From Paenibacillus albiflavus (GTDB lineage: Bacteria > Bacillota > Bacilli > Paenibacillales > NBRC-103111), in the NCBI RefSeq assembly GCF_004344915.1, contig NZ_SKFG01000038.1:1-49426 (forward strand): DNA of 49,426 bases, written 5' to 3'. This document shows, piece after piece, positions 36,986 to 44,224 of the stretch. Under the pieces are notes generated by a model, which saw only the letters and a program-made list of their open reading frames with translations, ran no database searches and was not told where the DNA came from. Each line of letters begins with the position of its first letter. The stretch's first letter is position 1. The position numbers and the translations under genes were made by a program.

Positions 36986-37057
36986 CGTTTCTGTAAAGCT
37001 ACTAGATTAGTAGAAGGTAGAATAAGGCTCCGAGGTCATTGCCTGCATGCAGAAAAG

Positions 37058-37085
37058 AACCTTGCACAATGATTCGAGCAAGGTT
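37058..37085 (-). terminator. Terminator of the minus-strand secreted-protein gene
   Basis: Stem AACCTTGC/GCAAGGTT, followed on the minus strand by CTTTTCTG. Confidence 0.75.
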
Positions 37086-37093
37086 GATTAACT

Positions 37094-38266
37094 TTATTTC
37101 TCAATTTGATAAATGACCCAACGATCCATGGGTGATGTTCGCACCATTCGGAGATAAATTGTACCTCTCACATGTTTGTGGTTAGGCAAGGTGTAGTTCG
37201 ATGTAACCGGCACTAATGCAATTAAATTTGAATGAGTGGCTCTTATAATTGGTGTTGATTTCTGTTTAGGTTTGTTACGCTTTTGCTTTTTGGTCTTTTT
37301 AGCTCGTTTAGGTGCGGAAGCTGCATCACTATCAGGACGTTCATCCAGTTCATAAACGGGATTACCCAGCCATGTAATCGCCTTTAGAATAGCTTGATCT
37401 TGCTTGTTAGATGCGAACTTCCATAGCTCAGCAATCTGCTCAGGTGTTAAGTTCTGCACGAATTCTTCCAATTTGCCAGCGGCCTTGTAATTCATAACCT
37501 GATGGGCGAGATCGAGGTGGTTGTTCTTATGAGTTCGGCTGCCCTTAAAATGGATGCAAAAATGTCCTTTGAAATCATTGCTTGGTATGCCGTCACCTCC
37601 ATGCGGCATTCCGTTAATGGAGCCTGCCCATGAATGGTCCTTATATTGAATGAGAACAGCGCGACGATCCCAACTCCACTTGTCGTTATAGATTTTTTTC
37701 ATGGTATTGCTATCTTTACTTGTTAATGGTTGAGCATCAATATGTGAGCTGCCCGCTCTTCGCTGTACCTGATAGGTAAGTCCTGTTTCTAAATCCGTTA
37801 TACTGAATTTAGCAAACTTTGGAATTTGTGTTCTAAGATCATCCCAAGAAATGAGTTCACCGTAATGTTGATTTCGTATTTTCTGAACTTCCGCTTGTAA
37901 TTGATCGGCTGTTTTCTTCGAAAGAGGTAGGATCTGATGCTTTGTTCTGTCAAAAACAATCCCATTGCTGGTAACGTCATACTCAATAATTTGATTCTGA
38001 TGATGAAAGTGAATGACAGTATCTGCGATCAGGGTTAATGGAGCAATTGGCCCCGAAGCAGTCTGTTTTAATTCTTTAAGTAGATTTGCACTTCGGAACT
38101 GTGTCTGCGTCGTGAAGTTAGCGTCTGGCGATGATTTAACAATCAGATAGATCGTAGGGTCACTTCGGCTTTGTATGACTTGAGCAGCGAGCGTCATGTT
38201 AGGCACAAGAAAACTTAGCATACCAAGTATTGTGATGGCAGCTAACATTTTATGGAATTTTTTCAT
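37094..38266 (-). CDS. Secreted protein with conserved HFCIHF...H block
   Basis: Exported 390-residue protein with a signal peptide (residues 1-28, cut near TLAAQV). Its core, about residues 170-265, matches a block I know from secreted proteins of Bacillota: SHIDAQPLT, then WSWDRRAVLIQ, then INGMPHGGDGIPSNDFKGHF with CIHFKGSRTH directly after it. The spacing of His235, Cys237, His239, His246 and His255 resembles a cysteine or metal centre and recalls the H-x-C arrangement of L,D-transpeptidases, but I cannot assign an activity. A Lys-rich linker (about 318-340) precedes a small C-terminal beta domain. It is alone, with its own terminator. Confidence 0.7.
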   Translation of the reverse strand: MKKFHKMLAAITILGMLSFLVPNMTLAAQVIQSRSDPTIYLIVKSSPDANFTTQTQFRSANLLKELKQTASGPIAPLTLIADTVIHFHHQNQIIEYDVTSNGIVFDRTKHQILPLSKKTADQLQAEVQKIRNQHYGELISWDDLRTQIPKFAKFSITDLETGLTYQVQRRAGSSHIDAQPLTSKDSNTMKKIYNDKWSWDRRAVLIQYKDHSWAGSINGMPHGGDGIPSNDFKGHFCIHFKGSRTHKNNHLDLAHQVMNYKAAGKLEEFVQNLTPEQIAELWKFASNKQDQAILKAITWLGNPVYELDERPDSDAASAPKRAKKTKKQKRNKPKQKSTPIIRATHSNLIALVPVTSNYTLPNHKHVRGTIYLRMVRTSPMDRWVIYQIEK

Positions 38267-38390
38267 TCGTGGCTCCTATTAAGATACATCCATTCATAGT
38301 AATTATGTATCTGATTCGTTTTGTCTTTCAGTTTTTGTTAATATCGACTAAAATATTTGTATTATTTCACTTGTTTAGGGGTCTTATCCG

Positions 38391-39743
38391 ATGTCTTCTT
38401 TACGTCTGTTTTTGGTTGTTATGATCACGGTTTCGGGTCTGCTTGGGGCATATGCCTGTGGAATTTCTTTATCTCTGGGTTTTATTATTGGATTGCTTGC
38501 TCTGATTGGGTTAGCTATTCAACAAGGTGTAGGAGCCAAAAAATTAATTCATGCAATGAAGCAAGGCATTCTGCATACAAAAGAAGTTATTTGGATCCTT
38601 GTGCTCATTGGGATATTGATCCCATCATGGACGGCGTCAGGAACGATTCCATTCCTGATTGATGCAGGGCTTGATTGGCTTAATCCTGCTTATTATGTCA
38701 CATTTGCTTTTGTGTTCTCGAGTCTGATTTCAATGATCTTAGGAACGTCTTCCGGAACGTTAAGCGCAGTTGGCATCCCTTTGATCGGGATAGCTGGTTA
38801 CTTGGATATTCCGTTAGCCTTGGTTGCTGGTGCACTCGTGTCAGGTGCATTTGTTGGGGATCGGACTTCACCATTCTCATCCGCGCATCGATTGGTGGCC
38901 TCTTCAACCGGTATGTCTGTAAAGCAGCAGTATAAGTATTTGCTTCCAACAACGGTGCTTGCTTATCTGATTTCCGTGATATTTTACGGAGCTAGCGATG
39001 TATTAGGTAAATGGGCGTCAGTTCATGAATTAGTGGTTGGAAAGAGTGTGTACGAGGGATTATTTCATTATAGTCCATGGTTATGGATACCGCTTATTCT
39101 ACTACTAGGCACAATCCTGCTGCGTATTCCCATTAAATACGGCTTTCTCATGTCTACAACAGTGGCAGTCGTGTTAGGTACTTATTGGCAGGGGATTGGA
39201 TTCTTTAGCTGGCTGCAAATACTTTGGAGTGGCTATTCATCCTCTGATATCCTATCGCTGCATACAAAGGGCTTGTCCGATATGATCGATTTAGTCATTC
39301 TAATCGCTCTAGCTGGAGCCTATAATGGAATATTGGAAGAAACGAAAATGATCGAAGCCTACATGGGAAAATTGTTAGGCGAGCGGGGTTCAATGCTTCA
39401 TGCCACTTGGCGGATCTCCATTTTTGGATTCATTACCGCGATGCTTTCGTGCACACAAACATTGCCTATCATGATGACAGGTCGTAATTTATTGCCTTTG
39501 TGGGAGAAACGATATCCGAAAGGACATCTTTCCCGAATCGTTGCAGATGGCCCCTTAGTGTTCGCTCCTCTTGTACCTTGGAATCTCATTACCATTCTGT
39601 GTGCGACCATTCTGGGAGTTCCTTGGGAACAATATATCGTATTCACAGTATTTCTATGGAGCTTACCGCTGCTCACGCTCCTTGTATCCTGGTATAAGGG
39701 GCATAGTCATACAACCACTAAGCAAATGAATCAAAGCGTATAA
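38391..39743 (+). CDS. NhaC-family Na+/H+ antiporter
   Basis: Polytopic inner-membrane protein of 450 residues with about 11 helices. It belongs to the NhaC/MleN group of the ion transporter superfamily: SSLISMILGTSSGTLSAVGI and GALVSGAFVGDRTSPFSSA are the characteristic ion-site blocks, with Asp and Ser/Thr at the half-helices. Exchange of Na+ for H+, or malate/lactate coupling as in MleN, cannot be separated from sequence alone. ATG after AGGGGTCTTATCCG. It ends inside a 13-bp terminator stem. Confidence 0.9.
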   Translation: MSSLRLFLVVMITVSGLLGAYACGISLSLGFIIGLLALIGLAIQQGVGAKKLIHAMKQGILHTKEVIWILVLIGILIPSWTASGTIPFLIDAGLDWLNPAYYVTFAFVFSSLISMILGTSSGTLSAVGIPLIGIAGYLDIPLALVAGALVSGAFVGDRTSPFSSAHRLVASSTGMSVKQQYKYLLPTTVLAYLISVIFYGASDVLGKWASVHELVVGKSVYEGLFHYSPWLWIPLILLLGTILLRIPIKYGFLMSTTVAVVLGTYWQGIGFFSWLQILWSGYSSSDILSLHTKGLSDMIDLVILIALAGAYNGILEETKMIEAYMGKLLGERGSMLHATWRISIFGFITAMLSCTQTLPIMMTGRNLLPLWEKRYPKGHLSRIVADGPLVFAPLVPWNLITILCATILGVPWEQYIVFTVFLWSLPLLTLLVSWYKGHSHTTTKQMNQSV

Positions 39744-39762
39744 GGGTGGCTTATACGCTTTG
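39732..39762 (+). terminator. Terminator overlapping the nhaC stop
   Basis: Perfect 13-bp stem CAAAGCGTATAAG/CTTATACGCTTTG with a 5-nt loop. The downstream tract is only moderately T-rich. Confidence 0.7.
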
Positions 39763-39771
39763 TGTTTATAT

Positions 39772-40044
39772 TTAAAGAAAGAAAGGGAGAAGGAATAAGT
39801 CGGTAACACCAAATAGCGGTAACGGTGTGCGGAAGAAGCGTCTTGGAAAAAAACCCGGATTAAAACCAAATTGACGAGCAGTTGTTCCATCTTGCGCTGG
39901 CCTCCCGCACATGCAGCTCATCATTTCCTCAGTAGGAACTGCCAGTGTTACATTCTGACCATCCACTTCAGCAATAAAACCATCATATACTTGACCATCA
40001 GCCATTCGAATTCCAACATATCGATTCATACACATATTGCACAT
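39772..40044 (-). CDS. Small Sm-like protein with Cys-rich N-terminus
   Basis: 90-residue protein. The central segment YVGIRMADGQVYDGFIAEVD, continuing NVTLAVPTEE, looks like a small beta-barrel of the Sm/LSm-like kind seen in Bacillus spore or surface proteins. The N-terminus MCNMCMN and the middle CMCGRP carry Cys pairs. The C-terminal 30 residues are Phe- and Pro-rich and hydrophobic. No convincing ribosome site precedes ATG 40044; the frame stays open about 60 nt further upstream without ATG, near GGAGGT. Function unknown and start uncertain. Confidence 0.5.
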   Translation of the reverse strand: MCNMCMNRYVGIRMADGQVYDGFIAEVDGQNVTLAVPTEEMMSCMCGRPAQDGTTARQFGFNPGFFPRRFFRTPLPLFGVTDLFLLPFFL

Positions 40045-40177
40045 ATGATACGTACTTTGTGGGTGCGCTCTGATACCTCCAAACGTGATTGATGAGTAGG
40101 ATACAATAGTCTATGGTTACGCACCTAGAATGGACGCGGCGTTTGCCTAATGAATTTCGGGTCATGGCACAAGAAAA

Positions 40178-40223
40178 TACCCCTTGAAGAATAAGTCGAT
40201 GGATGGCTTATTTCTCAAGGGGT
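40178..40223 (-). terminator. Terminator of the 80-residue protein gene
   Basis: Long stem ACCCCTTGA.GAATAAG/CTTATT.CTCAAGGGGT with small bulges; on the minus strand ATTTTCTTG follows. Confidence 0.8.
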
Positions 40224-40250
40224 TGTATTTGGTTTGCTGAATTTGAGAGT

Positions 40251-40493
40251 TTAGTAGAGCGAGATTGCTAAAGAATCGAATTCTCTTTTGCTATGAAGAA
40301 TAGCTTCACATCCAACAATCTCAATAGATACTAGAGTTTCGAGACATTTTTTGATGGCTTTCTTACCTGATACAAATTTTCTATTCAATGTCTCAACTAA
40401 AAGAGATACAGCATTTGATTTAGTAGTTACAGAAGGTTCAATATAAACAGGAATTGATTTGTTCTGAAATTTAATTGAAGTCGAAGTTTTCAT
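40251..40493 (-). CDS. Conserved-looking small protein, unknown
   Basis: 80-residue protein starting at ATG 40493 (MKTSTSIKFQNKSIPVYIEP) behind TTGGAGGTACAT; an ATG 12 nt earlier is less well placed. It is hydrophilic with one Cys pair (Cys54, Cys65 approximately) and no signal peptide. I cannot place it in a family. It has its own terminator and an AT-rich upstream region. Confidence 0.55.
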   Translation of the reverse strand: MKTSTSIKFQNKSIPVYIEPSVTTKSNAVSLLVETLNRKFVSGKKAIKKCLETLVSIEIVGCEAILHSKREFDSLAISLY

Positions 40494-40627
40494 ATGTACC
40501 TCCAATACTTAAGATTAATGAGAATAGTGTAACATGCCTACATTAAAATAAGCTTAAGGAATTATAAAGAAAAGTTAAAGTGTAGCAAAAATAAGAGAAC
40601 TTCGGCGAATACAAGCAGAAATACAAA

Positions 40628-40654
40628 ATCCCCTACATTTTGAAAGTAGGGGAT
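40628..40654 (-). terminator. Second terminator of the KTR/TetR operon
   Basis: Perfect 9-bp stem ATCCCCTAC/GTAGGGGAT; on the minus strand TTTGTATTT follows. Confidence 0.8.
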
Positions 40655-40675
40655 ATAGGAGAGGGGGGGCGAAAA

Positions 40676-40718
40676 AGAGCCGATGATTCGTGATTATTAC
40701 TCACATTTCATCGGCTCT
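40676..40718 (-). terminator. First terminator of the KTR/TetR operon
   Basis: Ten-bp stem AGAGCCGATG/CATCGGCTCT followed on the minus strand by TTTTTCG. One arm overlaps the last codons of the KTR gene. Confidence 0.85.
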
Positions 40719-40893
40719 GCGTCTTAGCGTCTGGCTCTTTAATAACTGATATATTGAGTTGTCGTACTGTGATGATTGTTTCTTGTTTGCACTTCGGACA
40801 GAATAGAGGGAAGTTGTATAGTATTGTATCTTCTCGTACTTTAAGCCGAGTTTTATTCGCACAAACAGGACATAATATCCATCCTACTTCCAC
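40708..40893 (-). CDS. Cysteine-rich KTR protein
   Basis: 61-residue zinc-ribbon-like protein of the Cys_rich_KTR family: WILCPVCANKTRLKVREDT, then FPLFCPKCKQETI, ending IKEPDAKTQSR. Two CxxC pairs probably bind one zinc. From family knowledge such genes are frequent on integrative and conjugative elements of low-GC Bacillota, which points to an acquired segment. GTG at 40893 is preferred behind GGGGGATA; a TTG three bases earlier is possible. It is the last gene of a four-gene minus-strand unit. Confidence 0.8.
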   Translation of the reverse strand: MEVGWILCPVCANKTRLKVREDTILYNFPLFCPKCKQETIITVRQLNISVIKEPDAKTQSR

Positions 40894-40927
40894 CAATATC
40901 CCCCATTATATTTGTCATCTGACTTTT

Positions 40928-41170
40928 TTATTTCGTTTGACGAAACACGATAAAACTGTTTATAAGACCTAAAGCTCCTAATAGTATTATCCATTTATAG
41001 GGTGATAAAACACCGAATAATGTAAAGCCTACGCCTACTAATCCATTCGTTAATGCACTGATTTGTAATGCGCGTTTACTTGGTCTTGGAAATTTAATCG
41101 ATTTACCTGTAACATTGCTTGCTTTTTCACATGCTGAATCCATAACGCCATACATTTTATCAACCATCAT
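40928..41170 (-). CDS. Small membrane protein (two helices), unknown
   Basis: 80-residue protein from ATG 41170 (MMVDKMYGVMDSACEKASNV) behind GAGGTGG. Upstream GTG codons at 41179 and 41176 are alternatives. A soluble N-terminal part with Cys and many Lys/Ser is followed by two hydrophobic segments (about 39-56 and 60-76). The family is not recognised. It lies 10 nt after another two-helix protein, so the two are probably made together and may form one membrane complex. Confidence 0.6.
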   Translation of the reverse strand: MMVDKMYGVMDSACEKASNVTGKSIKFPRPSKRALQISALTNGLVGVGFTLFGVLSPYKWIILLGALGLINSFIVFRQTK

Positions 41171-41180
41171 TTTCACCACC

Positions 41181-41417
41181 TCAGAATATTACATACGAGA
41201 AAATCCAATTCGATACAGCCCCAACAAATGCTAGAATGGAAGTGGACACACAAACCCATCCACCAATTTTCTTCGCATTAGTTTGTTGTTGCTTTTTCGA
41301 CAATAATACAAGTCCTACAATGATCAATATTACACAAATTGCTATATTTGAAACGATTGTTATTGGCGCTGTACTTTTTAAAAAGTCGATAATTTTTCCA
41401 AATAGTTCACCTATCAT
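41181..41417 (-). CDS. Small membrane protein (two helices), unknown
   Basis: 78-residue protein from ATG behind GAAGGAG. The first hydrophobic segment is about 18-39 (TIVSNIAICVILIIVGLVLL), a basic/Gln loop KKQQQTNAKK follows, and a second segment covers 51-76. Family not recognised. It lies 53 nt after a TetR-type gene and 10 nt before another small membrane protein. The context suggests a TetR-controlled membrane function, such as a small exporter or stress protein; this is inference. Confidence 0.6.
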   Translation of the reverse strand: MIGELFGKIIDFLKSTAPITIVSNIAICVILIIVGLVLLSKKQQQTNAKKIGGWVCVSTSILAFVGAVSNWIFSYVIF

Positions 41418-41470
41418 TTTTAATTAACTCCTTCACTTTTTCATATTTACGTTTGAGTATTGCAATCGTA

Positions 41471-42058
41471 CTATTCAAACAGTTCATCAATGACACTATT
41501 TAAGAGAAATTCAAATATCTCAAAACGGTCATAAGTAAATCTTTCTTTTAAAGTCACTGTCAATAACAAGGTGCTTATTACAGCGTAAGCTTTCTCTTTA
41601 TCAGCTTTTAGAGTAAGGTCAGCAAGCCCAATCGTATCGTAGAAAAAAGATGCACTATCAAACTTTAATTTTTCTATACGGTCTTTAGGCAGCTTATTCA
41701 AAAAAGCCAAGAAGTCAGGAGTAGCCGAATTGTATAAAAAGGGGTATTTATCATATTCTTGAAAATGCCATACCATAGCTTTTATAAATCCTGCTTTTCC
41801 TTTTTCACCACCAACAATTTCCCATAATCCATTTTTCAATCTGTCCTGTACGCGTTCCAAAGTTTCACAAAATAAATCTTCTTTTGAAGAATACAGTAAG
41901 TAAAATGCGCCTGTTGATATTCCAATCTTTGCGGTCAATTCGCCGATACTTGTTTTCTTGTATCCATGTAATGCCCAACTATGTTCACATTCCAAACATA
42001 GCTTAATCCTCAGTTCGTCTTTTTCTGTATCTGAAAAACCTTTTGGACCCTTAGCCAT
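41471..42058 (-). CDS. TetR/AcrR-family transcriptional regulator
   Basis: 195-residue repressor-type protein. The N-terminal helix-turn-helix spans about residues 12-60 (GYKKTSIGELTAKIGISTGA, then FYLLYSSKEDLF), and the C-terminal helical ligand domain follows. Start ATG behind AAGGAGATTGTGACTA. It is the first gene of the unit with two small membrane proteins and the KTR protein and probably represses it. An inverted repeat (42088-42115) upstream is a likely operator. AT-rich base use differs from the housekeeping genes to the left. Confidence 0.85.
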   Translation of the reverse strand: MAKGPKGFSDTEKDELRIKLCLECEHSWALHGYKKTSIGELTAKIGISTGAFYLLYSSKEDLFCETLERVQDRLKNGLWEIVGGEKGKAGFIKAMVWHFQEYDKYPFLYNSATPDFLAFLNKLPKDRIEKLKFDSASFFYDTIGLADLTLKADKEKAYAVISTLLLTVTLKERFTYDRFEIFEFLLNSVIDELFE

Positions 42059-42087
42059 TAGTCACAATCTCCTTTTTTTTCGTATAC

Positions 42088-42115
42088 TGTGAATATTTTT
42101 ATGAATTGGTTCACA
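42088..42115 (-). promoter_or_regulatory. Operator-like inverted repeat upstream of tetR gene
   Basis: Arms TGTGAA (42088-42093) and TTCACA (42110-42115), with TGAATTGGTTCA (42102-42113) overlapping the right arm. It lies about 30 nt before the TetR start, in the region expected for its promoter. Confidence 0.4.
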
Positions 42116-42219
42116 ATATAATTATAATACATATCCTTGATTTGGCAAGTAGTTTAATAACCATTTTTGCAAAACTTCAAAAGTAGTGTGCTTCATGAGG
42201 TTATACCAAAAGAAAAGAA

Positions 42220-42236
42220 CCCTTGCTACGCAAGGG
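42220..42236 (-). terminator. Terminator of the DUF6199-like gene
   Basis: Stem CCCTTGC/GCAAGGG with a 3-nt loop; on the minus strand TTCTTTTCTTTT follows. It lies about 80 nt downstream of the stop. Confidence 0.7.
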
Positions 42237-42317
42237 CTCTCAGCGATAATCTGTAGTGGGCTCCACAAGGCCATAACCAGGGGAGATAAAGAGGGTAGGG
42301 AGGTTAGCACCACCTCG

Positions 42318-42509
42318 TTACCAACTCGAAATAATTATTATGAATATAACTAAAACAACAGCCGATGTAATACGTGTCATAAGTAGGTAAGCATCGCTAG
42401 GTTCAACATTACCTTTAAAGGTCCATCCATAGCGCATATACCATCCAGCTTTCGGAAAGATGATATTAAGCAAGCTTAAAGCAACAAACAGAAATATAAA
42501 AAAGCCCAT
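42318..42509 (-). CDS. DUF6199-like small membrane protein
   Basis: 63-residue protein with two membrane segments (about 1-16 and 45-61). The loop PKAGWYMRYGWTFKGNVEPS, followed by DAYLLMTRI, matches the pattern I know from the DUF6199 family of short membrane proteins in Bacillota. Function unknown. ATG behind TAAGGAGTTGATATC. Monocistronic. Confidence 0.7.
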   Translation of the reverse strand: MGFFIFLFVALSLLNIIFPKAGWYMRYGWTFKGNVEPSDAYLLMTRITSAVVLVIFIIIISSW

Positions 42510-42571
42510 GATATCAACTCCTTAGTGCTATATACGCGGTATTGAAGGGGAATGTTTCAAACTAAGTAGAG

Positions 42572-42604
42572 GCTAAGACCTCTCCTATATTAGGAGCGCT
42601 TAGC
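42572..42604 (+). other. Two-tier hairpin upstream of the DUF6199-like gene
   Basis: Outer GCTAAG/CTTAGC and inner CTCCTA/TAGGAG with a 3-nt loop, without a T tract. It lies 60 nt or more upstream of the minus-strand ATG at 42509, so it could be in that gene's leader. The remaining gene-free bases of 42510-42910 hold only the tRNA-Val gene and its terminator. Confidence 0.4.
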
Positions 42605-42682
42605 TATGAATCTATCGCAAGTAACTAATTTCGTATAGCAAGGGCTGAAAGGGATATATACATTTAATTGTTTACACAAAAA

Positions 42683-42710
42683 AAGAAGCCCTTAATAAAC
42701 AAGGCTTCTT
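42683..42710 (-). terminator. Terminator of tRNA-Val
   Basis: Stem AAGAAGCC/GGCTTCTT, followed on the minus strand by TTTTTGTG. Confidence 0.85.
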
Positions 42711-42715
42711 CGGTA

Positions 42716-42787
42716 TAGGACGAGCGGGGATCGAACCCGCGACTTCTACCCTGTCAAGGTAGCACTCTCCCGCTGAGTTATCATCCT
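42716..42787 (-). tRNA. tRNA-Val (GAC)
   Basis: 72-nt cloverleaf on the minus strand: acceptor AGGATGA/TCGTCCT with one wobble, D arm ACTC/GAGT, anticodon arm CTACC-TTGACAG-GGTAG, T arm GCGGG-TTCGATC-CCCGC. The D loop is only 7 nt (AGCGGGA) but keeps GG. CCA is not encoded. A single gene with its own terminator. Confidence 0.88.
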
Positions 42788-42910
42788 TCAGTTTTTCCAA
42801 TATATCATATAGTAGATAGTATTTCAAGCTTGTTCAACAATAATTTGGATAAATTTACGTGTGATCGGATATGCTACTTGTGATTTTTATTGTGAACAAG
42901 GAGGCATATG

Positions 42911-43468
42911 ATGCGAAGTAAATGGTTCAGTGCTTGTAAGTTATTTGTGGTGCTTTCACTTGTATTCATGGGGAGCGGGTTCCAGCAAGCTGATGCTAAG
43001 GATGAATCTGCGTCTAGAACTAAGGTAGTTAAAGTCCCAATCAAGGATGCCAAGGGTAAACAAATTGGCGAGGCTGCATTATCCCAACTTGATTACGGTG
43101 TTCAGATCAAGATCGAAGTGAAGGGCTTAACCCCTGGCTTACACGGCATACATTTTCATGAGAACGGTAAATGCGAACCACCTGAATTCAAGACGGCTGG
43201 CGATCATTTCAATCCTGGTCACAAGCATCATGGTTTATTAAATCCAGAAGGTCCGCATGTTGGTGATTTACCGAATCTAGTTGTGGACTCTAAAGGATAT
43301 GCAGTGATGCAAGTGATTAGCAAGTTAGTCACCTTGAATCCGAATGAGCCTAATTCACTTTTAAAGCCTGGTGGAACGTCTATGGTCATACATGCGCAGG
43401 AAGATGATGAGAAGACAGACCCTTCGGGAAATTCGGGTGCACGTATCGCTTGTGGCGTGATCAATTAA
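42911..43468 (+). CDS. sodC: Secreted Cu/Zn superoxide dismutase
   Basis: Extracytoplasmic Cu/Zn superoxide dismutase-like protein. A signal peptide covers about residues 1-29. Copper-site histidines are in LHGIHFHENGKC, the zinc loop follows (GDHFNPGHKHHGLLNPEGPH), then GDLPNLVVD, and a late copper His is in MVIHAQEDD. The Cys pair (GKC and ARIACGV) forms the usual disulfide. ATG at 42911 has better spacing from AAGGAGG than ATG 42908. Ligands look complete, so an active enzyme is likely. Confidence 0.93.
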   Translation: MRSKWFSACKLFVVLSLVFMGSGFQQADAKDESASRTKVVKVPIKDAKGKQIGEAALSQLDYGVQIKIEVKGLTPGLHGIHFHENGKCEPPEFKTAGDHFNPGHKHHGLLNPEGPHVGDLPNLVVDSKGYAVMQVISKLVTLNPNEPNSLLKPGGTSMVIHAQEDDEKTDPSGNSGARIACGVIN

Positions 43469-43501
43469 TTGCAGCCATTTGAATAGAAGTATTTTACTGT
43501 G

Positions 43502-43540
43502 ATCCGCACTGCATGTAACATGCGATGCGGATTTTATTTT
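43502..43540 (+). terminator. Terminator of sodC
   Basis: Stem ATCCGCA/TGCGGAT with inner GCATG/CATGC, then TTTATTTTTT. Confidence 0.9.
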
Positions 43541-43669
43541 TTCAAGGAGGTACCTTATGATCCATATGAATTTTTAAAAAGCGTATCTAGACGATAATCC
43601 ACTACTTAAGCTATCATTATGATTTAGTACAAGAAAAGATATCTAGACATGCTTGAAGGAGGAATAGGG

Positions 43670-44110
43670 ATGCAAATGATTCATGTCACAAATGCAGAAG
43701 ATTTGCAGAAGTGTTTTCATATTCGTAAGGAAGTGTTTGTTAATGAGCAAGGTGTAGCAGAAGATTTGGAATGGGACGAGAAGGATCAGACACCAGATGC
43801 GTGTCGTCACATGCTGCTTATGAAGGATGATGTGCCAGTAGGTACTGCGAGATGGTATGGCTATGATGCGGATACGGCTAAATTACAGCGGGTAGCTGTG
43901 CTTAAGGAGTATCGCGGGACTGGTGCTGGCAAGCAGCTTATTCTGGGAATGGAAGAGGATGCCCGCAAGTTTGGCTATACTTTCTCCATGCTGGATGGTC
44001 AATGTCAGGCGGAACAATTCTATGCTAAGCTTGGCTATGAGGTAATTTCGGATGAACCGTTCTTTGATGCGGGAATTCTGCATGTGAGAATGAGAAAATC
44101 TCTAACTTGA
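43670..44110 (+). CDS. GNAT acetyltransferase (YjcF/ElaA-like)
   Basis: 146-residue N-acetyltransferase of the GNAT fold. ATG at 43670 (MQMIHVTNAEDLQKCFHIRK) is preceded by GAAGGAGG; the frame extends seven codons upstream without need. RKEVFVNEQGVAEDLEWDEK is the N-terminal block of the YjcF/ElaA type, and KLQRVAVLKEYRGTGAGKQL holds the acetyl-CoA pyrophosphate loop (YRGTGAG). QAEQFYAKLGYEV is the C-terminal motif. Substrate unknown. Confidence 0.88.
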   Translation: MQMIHVTNAEDLQKCFHIRKEVFVNEQGVAEDLEWDEKDQTPDACRHMLLMKDDVPVGTARWYGYDADTAKLQRVAVLKEYRGTGAGKQLILGMEEDARKFGYTFSMLDGQCQAEQFYAKLGYEVISDEPFFDAGILHVRMRKSLT

Positions 44111-44131
44111 TCTAAGATGGATCATATTTTT

Positions 44132-44149
44132 TAGGCTTTAGCCTATTTT
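44132..44149 (+). terminator. Weak terminator after the GNAT gene
   Basis: Short stem TAGGC/GCCTA with a 4-nt loop, followed by TTTT. Confidence 0.35.
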
Positions 44150-44224
44150 GAGCGCAACTCTTTGCAATACTTCGAGTATAAATATGCGAATACATACTTT
44201 GAGATTGAGCGGAGGGAATTGTGC

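Noticed and set aside
42122-42313. 63-codon minus-strand frame after the DUF6199-like gene
   Set aside because: It contains the terminator hairpin at 42220-42236 and has no good ribosome site.
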